Positions 17,350 through 26,358 of a stretch of DNA of 64,000 nucleotides are shown piece by piece. The notes under the pieces are model-generated. The model was not told the origin of the DNA, made no database searches, and was given only the letters and a program-made list of their open reading frames with translations. Positions within the stretch are counted from its first letter, which is position 1, and each line of letters starts with the position of its first letter. Position numbers and translations under genes: made by a program. The stretch comes from Deltaproteobacteria bacterium HGW-Deltaproteobacteria-19 (GTDB lineage Bacteria > Desulfobacterota > Syntrophia > Syntrophales > PHBD01), in NCBI GenBank assembly GCA_002841865.1, contig PHBD01000002.1, forward strand, positions 62,001 to 126,000, given 5' to 3'.

Positions 17350-18312
17350 CTATTTCGCGGGCAGTCCCAGCATCTCCCGAGCCTGTGCGACCGTCGCCAC
17401 CTCGCGGTTCATCGTCTCGGCCAGATTCCGGACCCGCGTTACGAGCTGGGCGTTGTTTTTCACCTTCTCGCGCCTGCGGTAATAAATGTTGTCTTCCATG
17501 CCGACACGGACATGGCCGCCCATCATGATTCCCATGGCATTCATGGGAAGCTGGAACGGTCCGACACCGATCACGGTGAAGAGCGACCGGGGAGGCAACT
17601 CGTTAATCAGGGAAAGGACATTGGCCGGCGTCGGGAAAGAGGATGTCTGGAAACCCATGACGAACTGAACCATGTATGGAGGATCGATGTTGCCCTCCCG
17701 GATCAGATCCTGAAGAACCCAGTATTGTCCCGGATGATACAGCTCCAGCTCCGGCTTGATCCCCCTCTCCTTCATCGTCTTGCCGTACAGGTTGATGTCG
17801 GCGTAACTGGCGGGAAGGCAGCTGTCGAAAAGAAATCCGTCGCGGGGATTCGGCAGCGGGGGTTTCCTGTCCTTGAGCGGCATCTTCAGGACAAAGGGTC
17901 CCAGGTTCAGGCTGGCCATGTCGGGAGCGGGATCGGCATAGAGACAGCACATCCGCTGCTCCGTCGTCAGCCAGGGTCCGCCGCCGGTCGTGTTGTTGAT
18001 GATGATGTCCGGACAACGCTCCCGGATCAGTCCGTTGATCCGCGAATAATCTTCCGCGTTGGACGTGGTCAGCCAGAGATTCTCCGGAACCCGGGCATGG
18101 ATATGAACGGAGACCGCACCGGCCTGATAGGCTTCATACACCTGATCCGCCTGCGCCTCCGCCGTTTCGGGAAGGTTCTCATTGTACTCCCTTCCCTGGA
18201 CCCCGCCGGTTACGGCACAGGTGATCATCATGGGCGGCAGTTTGCCTGCGATGGTCCTGGTCATCCATTCATAAGGGTTGCGAAAGTCCCACATGTAATC
18301 TTCCGGTTTCAT
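17350..18312 (-). CDS. Beta-keto acid cleavage enzyme (BKACE/DUF849 family)
   Basis: 320 aa from ATG 18312 with GAGGAGG upstream. TIM-barrel BKACE family: metal-binding His70-x-His72 (SVHIHAR), a further metal ligand candidate Glu273 in GMEDN, and the conserved ITCAVTGG and NTTGGGP segments. Characterised members such as Kce (3-keto-5-aminohexanoate cleavage) condense a beta-keto acid with acetyl-CoA, giving acetoacetate and a shorter acyl-CoA. It would be the first gene of operon I, ~90 bp downstream of a candidate sigma-54 promoter and divergent from a sigma-54 activator. It is highly similar throughout to the protein at 44547-45509. The natural keto acid is unknown. Confidence 0.9.
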   Translation of the reverse strand: MKPEDYMWDFRNPYEWMTRTIAGKLPPMMITCAVTGGVQGREYNENLPETAEAQADQVYEAYQAGAVSVHIHARVPENLWLTTSNAEDYSRINGLIRERCPDIIINNTTGGGPWLTTEQRMCCLYADPAPDMASLNLGPFVLKMPLKDRKPPLPNPRDGFLFDSCLPASYADINLYGKTMKERGIKPELELYHPGQYWVLQDLIREGNIDPPYMVQFVMGFQTSSFPTPANVLSLINELPPRSLFTVIGVGPFQLPMNAMGIMMGGHVRVGMEDNIYYRRREKVKNNAQLVTRVRNLAETMNREVATVAQAREMLGLPAK

Positions 18313-18410
18313 GTTTTATCCTCCTCAAGGGCCATCAAGCATTCCCCGGTTCACCGGACTTTCCGGACCTTCCGTAACAAGAACCGCATCCATTGTTTTC
18401 CTTCCCATAC

Positions 18411-18442
18411 TGCAATGGTGATACCAAACGTCGAGACGACGT
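18411..18442 (-). promoter_or_regulatory. Candidate sigma-54 promoter of operon I with adjacent inverted repeat
   Basis: On the minus strand TGGTATCACCATTGCA (18426-18411) gives GG-N10-GC with a perfect TTGCA -12 box, predicting a start near 18400 and a leader of about 90 nt to BKACE. Immediately upstream is a perfect inverted repeat ACGTCG-AGA-CGACGT (18428-18442), a possible activator or repressor site. The divergent gene encodes a GAFTGA-containing sigma-54 activator. Confidence 0.6.
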
Positions 18443-18539
18443 ATATCCTTGCATTATTAGATATTTACAAAAATTTGCCGGCTTATGGCGGCCCTCGCCT
18501 ATGCCTATATCCCGGCATTTGACTATATGTAGGCAAATA

Positions 18540-18568
18540 TTGACATCGCTCTGTGCCGCAGATATAGG
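18540..18568 (+). promoter_or_regulatory. Sigma-70 promoter of the sigma-54 activator gene
   Basis: TTGACA (18540-18545), a 17-bp spacer and TATAGG (18563-18568), placing transcription start around 18575, 28 bp before the ATG. Just upstream (18503-18536) TGCCTATAT and ATATGTAGGCA form an imperfect inverted repeat that could be an operator. Confidence 0.65.
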
Positions 18569-18602
18569 TGGTGCAGGATTTCTTCAGAAGGGGGACCGGG
18601 GC

Positions 18603-21600
18603 ATGGAAAGGAGTCTGCAGAGTCTCGCCAGGCTGACGGAGGACGAGAAGGCCATTCTGTACCGCTTTCTTGCCTTTACCGACGCATTTTCCGTCGACTG
18701 GTTTGCAGGCCGGGAAGGCATGCTTCCCTCAAGATTGCTCTCCGTGGTGACATTCCTCGTTCAGCGCCACTGGATCAGGAAACACGGCTCCGCCGAAGGC
18801 CATTACGAATGGACGGCCAACGCCCCCCGGCAGGAAATCCTGAAACCGGTGCCTGCCGAACAGATGTCCCAGTACTACCGCGAAGCCGTCGACACCTATG
18901 AGAAGCACCGCCCCCACGGAGACGAGGACGTTGTAAAAATTGCCAATCTCTGCCTGCTGGCGGGAATCGACGAGAAAGACATCGACTTGATTTACCAGGC
19001 AGCGTGCATCGAGGAGAGGGATCACAGAATATCGTCGGCCATCGGACTGTACGACCGCCTGCTGGATTTTATCGAAAAACTGCTCGACCACGTTCCGGAG
19101 GAAAGAGCGGGCAATGTACGCGCCATGTTCATCCGGACGGTCGAACGGAGAGCCTCCCTGTCGCCTTTCTATCCAAACCTGAAGAAGCTGTACCCCAGCC
19201 TGTGCAGGGCACTGGACATTGCCCACAACCTCGGAGACAAAAATTCACAGGCATCCATCCACCTGCTGATGGGACAGAACTACTGGATGTCCTTTCAATA
19301 CAGCGAGGCGGAGAAGCATTTCGACAAGGCGTGGCAGCTGATCCGGAAAACGAAGAACAACAACCTGTTCCGGATGGGTTTGCAGTCACAGGGGCTGTCC
19401 TTCTGGATACGCGGCAACTTTTCCAAGGCCATCCGATACTATGAAAGGTCGATCGGCATGATCGATTCACCGGCGGCAGGCGATTTTTCAATGCTCGCCT
19501 CTCTTCAACTGGCCCTGTGCTACACCCAGGTGGGCATGCCGCAGAGAGGACTGGGACTGTCCGAGAGCGTTTACCGCCATGCGGAAAAGACGAACAACGA
19601 TCCGCTGGCCGCATTCGCTCTTTCCACAACGGGCCTGATCCTCCTGGAGATGAAGGAATACAAGAACAGCCACGTCTATTTCAGCATGGCCCTGGACATT
19701 TCGAAGAAGGAAGCCATCCCCATGGCCGAGATCATTTCCGCACTCGGCCTCGCAAATATCGAGTGCATCCAGGGAAATGACGATACCGCAGCACAGCTGT
19801 TCAAGATCATCTACAAAATCAGGAAATCAAGCTGGTACCATACATTTAACATCACACCCGCCTTTGAAACGGGGTTGATGCTCTATCAGAAAGGGATTCA
19901 TTTTGCGGAGCTGGCGCCTGTCATCGAATACGTCGGCAAGATTACCAAAGAACAGGTGAACCCGCTCCTGTACGGCATCATTCGCAGGCTGCAGATCCAG
20001 TTTCAGACCCAAAGCGATCCCGCAGCCCTGAAAGAAAAAATTGCGAACCTGATCGAGCTGGAAAACCACGTCCGGCAGGTCGGCGAAACGTTTGAGCTCG
20101 CAAAGATCCGGATCGAAATCGCCCGGCTGAGTCTCCGCCTCAACCAGTGGCCGGAAGCGGAAAAATATGGGAGGAAGGCCTGGTCCTTTTTGAAACCCAT
20201 CGCCAGGTCCGCATACCCTTCCGACTTGATGCGCGTCATCCCCGATGAAGACCTGTCCGGGGAGAACCATCTGTTTGACGCGGTCATCGAGATGGGAGAA
20301 GCGCTCAGCAGCCAGAAAGCCGTCGCCCCCCTGCTGACGGGCATCGTCACCTTCATCTCCAGGCTGACCGGAGCGGAGAGAGTGGCCCTCTTTGTCCCGG
20401 ACCATGATGCGCAGGATCTGCGGATGGTTGCTTCAAGAAACCTTGCCCAGGATCAGATCTCGGACCCGCAATTCAAGGTTCCCATGGACATGATGCGTTC
20501 CAAGATTGCAAACGGCGACGGCAAGATCGTTCACTTCAAAACGGACCATGAAAGCAGAATCGGATTTCATGACGTGATTATCACCCCTCTGCAGCTGGAC
20601 AGGAAGATTGTCGGCGCCCTCTACCAGGAAAGCAGATTTTTTTCGTTCAATATGGGCGCCGATGATTTGAGACTTCTTTCGGCCATGGCTCCCCAGATTG
20701 CCGTCGCCATGGACCGCACCCAGGCACACCGGGAGATTGCGCGGCTGCATGAAGAATTGAATCAGCGGACCCGGTCTTACAATGAGGAAAAACCGGATGC
20801 CGCCCCCCTCCACGGAATCGTCGGCCGTCACCCCGCCATGCTGAAGCTCTATCAGGGAATCAGAAAGGTCGCCCCCACGCAGCTGACGGTTACGATCTAC
20901 GGGGAGACGGGCGTCGGGAAGGAACTGGTCGCCAGGGCCATCCACCAGGAAAGCGCAAGAAGCAAAGAGCCTTTTGTCCGGGTGAACTGCGCTGCGTTGT
21001 CGGAGAGCCTGATCGACAGCGAGCTCTTCGGTCACGACAAGGGTGCTTTTACAGGGGCCATAAAAACCAAAGCCGGACGGTTCGAACTGGCCCACAAGGG
21101 AACTCTGTTTCTGGACGAAATCTCCGAGATGCCTCTCCAGACGCAGAGCAAGCTCTTGAGGGTGATCCAGGAGAAGGAGTTTCAGCGCGTCGGAGGCACG
21201 GAAACGCTGTACTCCGACTTTCGCCTGATTGCAGCGACCAACAAGGACCTGAAACAGGAAATGAACCGCGGCAATTTCCGGTCCGACCTTTTCTATCGTC
21301 TGAATGTCGCTCCCCTTACCCTGCTTCCCCTTCGGGAAAGGAACTCGGACATCCCCCTCCTGGTGACCCATTTCGCCAAGCTCTATTGCCAGAAATACAA
21401 CCGGATCTTTGAAGGGATTCCCGAGCACGAGATGGAAAAGTTCATGAATTACACGTGGCCGGGCAATGTGCGTGAGCTTTCAAACATGATTGAGCAGTCC
21501 ATTCTCCTGAACGGCCCCCGGATCACGTTCCCGGAAATCGAGAACATCGATCCGGCGGCGGATGCGGGCGACACGACGCATCAGCGGCTGGAAGATGTGG

Positions 21601-21758
21601 AACGGGCGCACATCATCGGAATCCTGAAATGTACGAACGGAAAGATCAGCGGCAAGAACAGCGCCTCATCCCTGCTGGGATTGAAAAGAAGCACGCTGAT
21701 TCACCGGATGAAAAAACTCGGCATATCGATCGATAAGGTTTTGAAGACCGGTTCCTGA
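18603..21758 (+). CDS. Large sigma-54-dependent activator with TPR-like and GAF sensory regions
   Basis: 1051 aa from ATG 18603, just after a TTGACA/TATAGG promoter; an AAGGGGG precedes it. The ~550-residue N-terminal region is helical and TPR-like (repeats such as YSEAEKHFDKAW and NFSKAIRYYERS), a GAF-like domain follows (about 565-710), then an AAA+ domain from ~738 with Walker A GETGVGKE (~767), GAFTGA (~814), LFLDEISEM and WPGNVREL, and a Fis-type helix-turn-helix at the C-terminus. GAFTGA marks contact with sigma-54. There is no receiver domain, so it probably senses a small molecule or protein via TPR/GAF. Likely activates the divergent operon I through the sigma-54 promoter near 18411. 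Confidence 0.92.
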   Translation: MERSLQSLARLTEDEKAILYRFLAFTDAFSVDWFAGREGMLPSRLLSVVTFLVQRHWIRKHGSAEGHYEWTANAPRQEILKPVPAEQMSQYYREAVDTYEKHRPHGDEDVVKIANLCLLAGIDEKDIDLIYQAACIEERDHRISSAIGLYDRLLDFIEKLLDHVPEERAGNVRAMFIRTVERRASLSPFYPNLKKLYPSLCRALDIAHNLGDKNSQASIHLLMGQNYWMSFQYSEAEKHFDKAWQLIRKTKNNNLFRMGLQSQGLSFWIRGNFSKAIRYYERSIGMIDSPAAGDFSMLASLQLALCYTQVGMPQRGLGLSESVYRHAEKTNNDPLAAFALSTTGLILLEMKEYKNSHVYFSMALDISKKEAIPMAEIISALGLANIECIQGNDDTAAQLFKIIYKIRKSSWYHTFNITPAFETGLMLYQKGIHFAELAPVIEYVGKITKEQVNPLLYGIIRRLQIQFQTQSDPAALKEKIANLIELENHVRQVGETFELAKIRIEIARLSLRLNQWPEAEKYGRKAWSFLKPIARSAYPSDLMRVIPDEDLSGENHLFDAVIEMGEALSSQKAVAPLLTGIVTFISRLTGAERVALFVPDHDAQDLRMVASRNLAQDQISDPQFKVPMDMMRSKIANGDGKIVHFKTDHESRIGFHDVIITPLQLDRKIVGALYQESRFFSFNMGADDLRLLSAMAPQIAVAMDRTQAHREIARLHEELNQRTRSYNEEKPDAAPLHGIVGRHPAMLKLYQGIRKVAPTQLTVTIYGETGVGKELVARAIHQESARSKEPFVRVNCAALSESLIDSELFGHDKGAFTGAIKTKAGRFELAHKGTLFLDEISEMPLQTQSKLLRVIQEKEFQRVGGTETLYSDFRLIAATNKDLKQEMNRGNFRSDLFYRLNVAPLTLLPLRERNSDIPLLVTHFAKLYCQKYNRIFEGIPEHEMEKFMNYTWPGNVRELSNMIEQSILLNGPRITFPEIENIDPAADAGDTTHQRLEDVERAHIIGILKCTNGKISGKNSASSLLGLKRSTLIHRMKKLGISIDKVLKTGS

Positions 21759-21849
21759 TTCCGGTTGCACGATTTTTAACGGGCTGCCCCGGAGACTTCT
21801 CCGCGGAGAGCTTTCGACTCACGATTTCCGGAAAGAATCCAGGCGCAAA

Positions 21850-21880
21850 CGATGGCACCGGACACTCTCCGGCGCCATCG
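21850..21880. terminator. Hairpin between convergent genes (possible bidirectional terminator)
   Basis: Arms CGATGGCACCGGA (21850-21862) and TCCGGCGCCATCG (21868-21880) pair at 12 of 13 positions across a 5-nt loop, midway between the stops of the convergent activator and synthetase genes. No T-run follows on either strand, so a terminator role is likely from position but not proven. Confidence 0.5.
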
Positions 21881-21926
21881 CCTCACCCTCCCTCACGCCA
21901 CGGACAAATCCGCCCGCAGAACAGCC

Positions 21927-23594
21927 TTATGGAAGACCCTGCATGAGTTTGCGGAGCTCCCGCTTGAGCACCTTGCCCACGGCGCTCATGGGCAGGGCGT
22001 CCATGAACCGGACAACCTTCGGCACCTTGTACGGCGACACCTTCTCTTTCATAAAATCGGTAATCCTGGCCCGCATCGCTTCATCACCCGTCCGGCCCGG
22101 TTTCAGGACGACGGCGCAGGCCACGATCTCCGACCCCGGCCGCTTCGGATCCGCCAGGCCGATCGTCGCGGCGTTGTCGATGTCCGGATGCCCGATCAGC
22201 ACATCGTCCACCTCGCGGGTGAACACCTTGAAGCCGGAGACGCTCACCATGTCCTTCAACCGGTCCACGATGGTAAAGTACCCGTCCTCGTCCATGACCG
22301 CCACGTCCCCGGTGTAGATCCAACCGTCCCGGAGGGTGTGGGCTGTTTCCTCCGGTTTGTTGTGATATCCCAGGGAGAAGACCTGGGGCCCTCGGGCCAC
22401 CAGCTCACCGGGTTCACCGATGGCGACGAGTTTTCCCGTTCCCGGATCGACCAGCTTCACTTCCGTGTCGCTGACGGGCATGCCGACGGACCCGATCTTC
22501 TTGACCCCGTCCCTGGGCAGGGCCACGATGATCGGGCTGGTCTCCGTCATTCCGCAGACCTCGATCAGTTTTCCCTTGCCGACAATCTCCTCGAACTCCC
22601 GGATGCTTTCCGCGGGAAACGCAGAAGCGCCGCTGACAAAGAAATGAACCCCCGAGAAGTCCAGGCGCCGGAACTCTTCCAGTTTCATCAACTCGAGAAA
22701 AATGGTGGGCACGTTAACGATGACGGTGGGTTTATAGGTCTCGATGGCCTTCACGATGTACTGGAGATCCCGTGGGTTGGGAATGGCCACCAGCGTGCTG
22801 CCCATCGCCAGGTTCCACATGACGATGAAATTTCCCGCCTGGTGGAACATGGGGAAGGCGGACAGCACGACGTGTTCCCCCATATGCAGCTGCACCCAGG
22901 GATTCAGCTGCATGATGTGGTGAACGATGTTGTTGTTCGTGAGGAGGGCCCCTTTCGGGGGTCCCGTCGTCCCGCCCGTGTACATCATGAGGCAGGGCGC
23001 CGCCGGGTCGATCGTCACGTCGACCGGATCGGCCGGCATGGAACCGATGGCGTCTTTGAAGCTGAGTGTCTCGATCCCGGGAATCGGCGTCAACGGACTG
23101 GCCGGGATGCTCTGGGGCAGATAATCGAAGATGGAGGCCACCACGACGATCTTCACGCCGGTTTTGCCAACGGCCTTGCTGACCACGGGAAACAGCAGGT
23201 CCACCGTGACAAGGATCTTCGCCCCGGAGTCGTTCAGCTGGTAGGCGAGTTCCTCCGCGGTCAGGAGCGGGCTCACACCCGTGAAGACACATCCGGCCTT
23301 CTGGATGCCGGCGGATCCGATGTAGCTGGCGGGGATGTTGGGAAGGTGGGAGCCGACCACGTCGCCGGTCCGACACCCCGTTTCCGTCAGAAACCGGGCG
23401 AACCGGTTGGATAGCCCGTCCAGCTCTCGATAGGTAATCTCCGTTCCCATGTAATGAACGGCCACCCTGGAGGGAACCTCCCGAAAGGCCTTTTTCAATG
23501 CATCGGCATAGGCCATGGAGGGGTATTCGAGTTTCTCCGGAACCGTTTTGTCGTAATGCTTCAGCCAGGGCTTCGCCGCGTACACATCTTCCAT
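21927..23594 (-). CDS. Long-chain acyl-CoA synthetase (FadD-like)
   Basis: 555 aa starting at ATG 23594, fixed by AAGGAGG five bases upstream; the ~100 codons upstream in frame look non-coding. ANL motifs: MMYTGGTTGPPKG (~207), GMTETSP, YTGDVAVMDEDGYFTIVDR, and catalytic Lys in SAVGKVLKRE near the C-terminus. TGGTTG at the P-loop is common in FadD-type ligases. Activates an acid to its CoA ester for oxidation. Convergent with the sigma-54 activator gene and separated from the upstream propionyl-CoA synthetase-like gene by a 390-bp gap, so it may have its own promoter. Confidence 0.9.
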   Translation of the reverse strand: MEDVYAAKPWLKHYDKTVPEKLEYPSMAYADALKKAFREVPSRVAVHYMGTEITYRELDGLSNRFARFLTETGCRTGDVVGSHLPNIPASYIGSAGIQKAGCVFTGVSPLLTAEELAYQLNDSGAKILVTVDLLFPVVSKAVGKTGVKIVVVASIFDYLPQSIPASPLTPIPGIETLSFKDAIGSMPADPVDVTIDPAAPCLMMYTGGTTGPPKGALLTNNNIVHHIMQLNPWVQLHMGEHVVLSAFPMFHQAGNFIVMWNLAMGSTLVAIPNPRDLQYIVKAIETYKPTVIVNVPTIFLELMKLEEFRRLDFSGVHFFVSGASAFPAESIREFEEIVGKGKLIEVCGMTETSPIIVALPRDGVKKIGSVGMPVSDTEVKLVDPGTGKLVAIGEPGELVARGPQVFSLGYHNKPEETAHTLRDGWIYTGDVAVMDEDGYFTIVDRLKDMVSVSGFKVFTREVDDVLIGHPDIDNAATIGLADPKRPGSEIVACAVVLKPGRTGDEAMRARITDFMKEKVSPYKVPKVVRFMDALPMSAVGKVLKRELRKLMQGLP

Positions 23595-23984
23595 GTCACC
23601 CTCCTTTTTGGATGAAACCGATAGGGGTTTGCAGGAATTGCAGACGCCGTGAACTCTCACTGGCGCAGCAGCCGCGCGTCCAACCGAAATGCCGGTACGA
23701 ACCGAGTGCCAAAGAACATCGAAGAGATTCAATGATAAGGGTTTTCCTGCGACGAGGCAAGGATTTCGGCCACAGGGCAACCGGGTTTTTTGATCATGCC
23801 GACAGGCCATCCGTGAGCAAACGCTTCCGGACGGCCTGTCGAGCCGTGTTTTCATGGGAAAATCACTCCGGGGTTCTCCGCGCCTCTTTTTCACGGATCA
23901 GGATACGGCGAACCCCGGAATATGCGGGCCGTGCGGACGCTGCAGGATCACAGACATGCAGCCCCCGACGATCCCGGGCGAGGA
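23595..23984. other. Intergenic region with a strong hairpin
   Basis: No credible gene in these 390 bp. The only strong structure is an inverted repeat: GACAGGCCATCCG (23801-23813) pairs at 12 of 13 positions with CGGACGGCCTGTC (23828-23840), loop 14 nt. No clear T-run adjoins it. It lies after the propionyl-CoA synthetase-like gene and before the FadD-like gene, both on minus. Confidence 0.55.
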
Positions 23985-25883
23985 TCAGGGCTTCGCGTAT
24001 CCCATCCCCTTCGCGGAATCGGTGATGGCATCCAGGGCAGAGGGGTCATCGATGGTCGAAGGCACCGCATACTCCTTTCCATCCACGATCTTGCGCATGG
24101 TGCTCCGCAGGATCTTGCCCGACCTCGTCTTCGGAAGGGCCTTCACGACCGCAGCCTGCTTGAAGCAGGCCAGCGCACCAAGCTCCGAGCGCACCATCCG
24201 GACAAGCTCATCGACGATTTCCTCCGGCTTGCGCTCAACCCCCGCCTTCAGCACGACAAAGCCGACGGGAACCTGGCCCTTGAGCTTGTCATCGGCCCCC
24301 AGGACCGCGCATTCCGCGACATCCTTGTGCCGGGAGACGATCTCCTCCATGGAGCCGGTGGAAAGGCGGTGTCCAGCCACATTGATGACATCGTCGATCC
24401 GTCCCATGATGAAGATATAGCCGTCCCGGTCGATAAATCCGCCGTCTCCGGTGACGTAATACCCGGGCCTCTCCGTGACGTATTCCAGGAAGCGCCCGTC
24501 ATCCTGCCAGAGCGTCGGAAGGCATCCGGGAGGCAGGGGCAGCTTGATCACCACGGCGCCCTCTTCGCCCCGGGGGAGTTCATTGCCCTCGGAATCCAGG
24601 ATCTGCACATTGTACCCCGGAACGGCTTTGGTCGGGGAGCCCGCCTTGACGGGAAACGGCTCTACGCCCATGCAGTTCGCCGCGATGGGCCAGCCCGTCT
24701 CCGTTTGCCACCAGTGATCGATGACGGGCCGCTTCAGCATGTCGCTGGCCCAGTGATACGTATCCGGGTCAAGGCGCTCCCCCGCCAGGAAGAGATAGCG
24801 CAGGGAAGAAATGTCGTATTTTTTCAGGTGCTCGGCATTCGGATCTTCTTTTTTGATCGCCCGGAACGCCGTGGGCGCTGTGAACAGCACGGACACGCCG
24901 TGCTGCGAAATCACCCTCCAGAAGGCCCCGGGATCCGGCGTCCCCACCGGCTTCCCCTCGTAGAGCACGGTCGTGCACCCGTGAAGCAGCGGGGCATAAA
25001 CAATATAGGAATGGCCGACGACCCAGCCGACGTCGGAGGCCGCCCAGAAGACCTCACCGGGCTTCACGTCGTAGATGTACTCCATCGACCACTTCAGGGC
25101 GACGGCGTACCCGCCGTTGTCCCGAACCACTCCTTTCGGCTTTCCCGTCGTACCCGAGGTATAAAGAATGTACAGGGGATCCGTCGCGGCGACGGGCGTG
25201 CAGGGAACCGCTTTGGCGCCGTCGACCAGGGCGTTCCAGTCCAGGTCCCTGCCTGCCGTCATGGCGGCCTCCACCTGGGGCCGCTGATAGATGACACACT
25301 TCTCCGGCTTGTGTCCGGCGATCCGGATCGCTTCATCGAGAAGCGGCTTGTAGGGAAGCACCTTGCTGCCTTCGATTCCGCAGGACGCCGAGACGATGAC
25401 TTTCGGTTTGGCGTCGTCGATGCGGATGGCCAGCTCCGTGGGTGCGAAACCGCCGAAAACGACGGAGTGCACCGCACCGATGCGGGCGCAGGCCAGCATG
25501 GCCACGACGGCCTCGGGAATCATGGGCATGTAGATGATGACCGTCTCTCCCTTGGCCACACCCAGGCCGGAGAGGCCGCCGGCAAATTTCGACACCCTGT
25601 CCAGGAGTTCGGCATAGGTGATCTTCCGGATCGTATCGGTCACCGGGCTGTCGTAGATGATCGCCGCCTGCTCCCCCCGGCCGGACTCGACATGATAGTC
25701 CAGCGCATTGTAGCAGGTATTCAGCTCTCCCCCGACAAACCACTGGTAAAATGGAGCCCGGGCGTCATCGAGAACGCTGTCCCATTTCCTGGACCACTGA
25801 ATTTCCTGTGCCGCTTTGCCCCAGAACGCTTCGGGCTGCTGAATGGACTCTCCGTAAACCGTTTCATACTTGCTGACTGACAT
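23985..25883 (-). CDS. Propionyl/acetyl-CoA synthetase-like enzyme (PrpE/Acs family)
   Basis: 632 aa from ATG 25883, preceded by GGAG. Contains the Acs/PrpE signatures VFGGFAPTELAIRIDDAKPK, LYTSGTTGKPKG (~269), the FWAASDVGWVVGHSYIVYAPL region, WWQTETGWPI and the C-terminal RSGKILRS with the acetylatable catalytic lysine. Length is typical of propionyl-CoA synthetases. It would activate a short-chain acid (propionate, acetate or acrylate-like) to the CoA ester. Such an enzyme next to branched-chain oxidation genes may salvage propionate or prime a CoA pool for CoA transfer. Substrate specificity between acetate and propionate is not settled by the motifs seen. Confidence 0.9.
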   Translation of the reverse strand: MSVSKYETVYGESIQQPEAFWGKAAQEIQWSRKWDSVLDDARAPFYQWFVGGELNTCYNALDYHVESGRGEQAAIIYDSPVTDTIRKITYAELLDRVSKFAGGLSGLGVAKGETVIIYMPMIPEAVVAMLACARIGAVHSVVFGGFAPTELAIRIDDAKPKVIVSASCGIEGSKVLPYKPLLDEAIRIAGHKPEKCVIYQRPQVEAAMTAGRDLDWNALVDGAKAVPCTPVAATDPLYILYTSGTTGKPKGVVRDNGGYAVALKWSMEYIYDVKPGEVFWAASDVGWVVGHSYIVYAPLLHGCTTVLYEGKPVGTPDPGAFWRVISQHGVSVLFTAPTAFRAIKKEDPNAEHLKKYDISSLRYLFLAGERLDPDTYHWASDMLKRPVIDHWWQTETGWPIAANCMGVEPFPVKAGSPTKAVPGYNVQILDSEGNELPRGEEGAVVIKLPLPPGCLPTLWQDDGRFLEYVTERPGYYVTGDGGFIDRDGYIFIMGRIDDVINVAGHRLSTGSMEEIVSRHKDVAECAVLGADDKLKGQVPVGFVVLKAGVERKPEEIVDELVRMVRSELGALACFKQAAVVKALPKTRSGKILRSTMRKIVDGKEYAVPSTIDDPSALDAITDSAKGMGYAKP

Positions 25884-26358
25884 TCCATCTTTCTCCTTCA
25901 GTATTGATATTTTTCCAGCGGCGCACGGGAAAAAACCGTCATCTGTGCAACTCTGCATCTGTGGACGCTTCCGTTCCATGCGGCGCCGGAACACTCGCAA
26001 GACTTCGCCGGGGCGGCATCTCCCTGCCGGGACCGCCCTGACGCCGGCATATCAACGGCCGTTCCTTCTTTTATGACGGCCGTCGCCGCGCCAATACGGA
26101 AAAGCGGCTCCTCTCTCCGCGAGCGGAGAAGGGGCTTGCATTCAACAATACAGGGGGGTGAGTCGGGTCAAAATGAGGGAGGGACATTCGGAAGCGCTTT
26201 GCAGAGACTCATGAGAAAGTTCGGAATGCCATCGTGGACTCCACCGGAGATCGGTGGAGTCCACACCTGTTCGTGCCGTCTTCACCCGGTATTTCGAACG
26301 CGGGATTGTGTAACAGAGTCGGACCCGGTGGATGTCGGATCCAACGATGGCGTGGATA
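25884..26358. other. Intergenic region with perfect 13-bp-arm hairpin
   Basis: 475 bp without a credible gene. It holds a perfect inverted repeat: GTGGACTCCACCG (26234-26246), loop GAGAT, CGGTGGAGTCCAC (26252-26264). It lies ~95 bp past the stop of the minus-strand flavoprotein gene. There is no T-run, so it may be a terminator needing other factors, an RNA-processing stem, or an operator for the PrpE-like gene. Confidence 0.55.
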
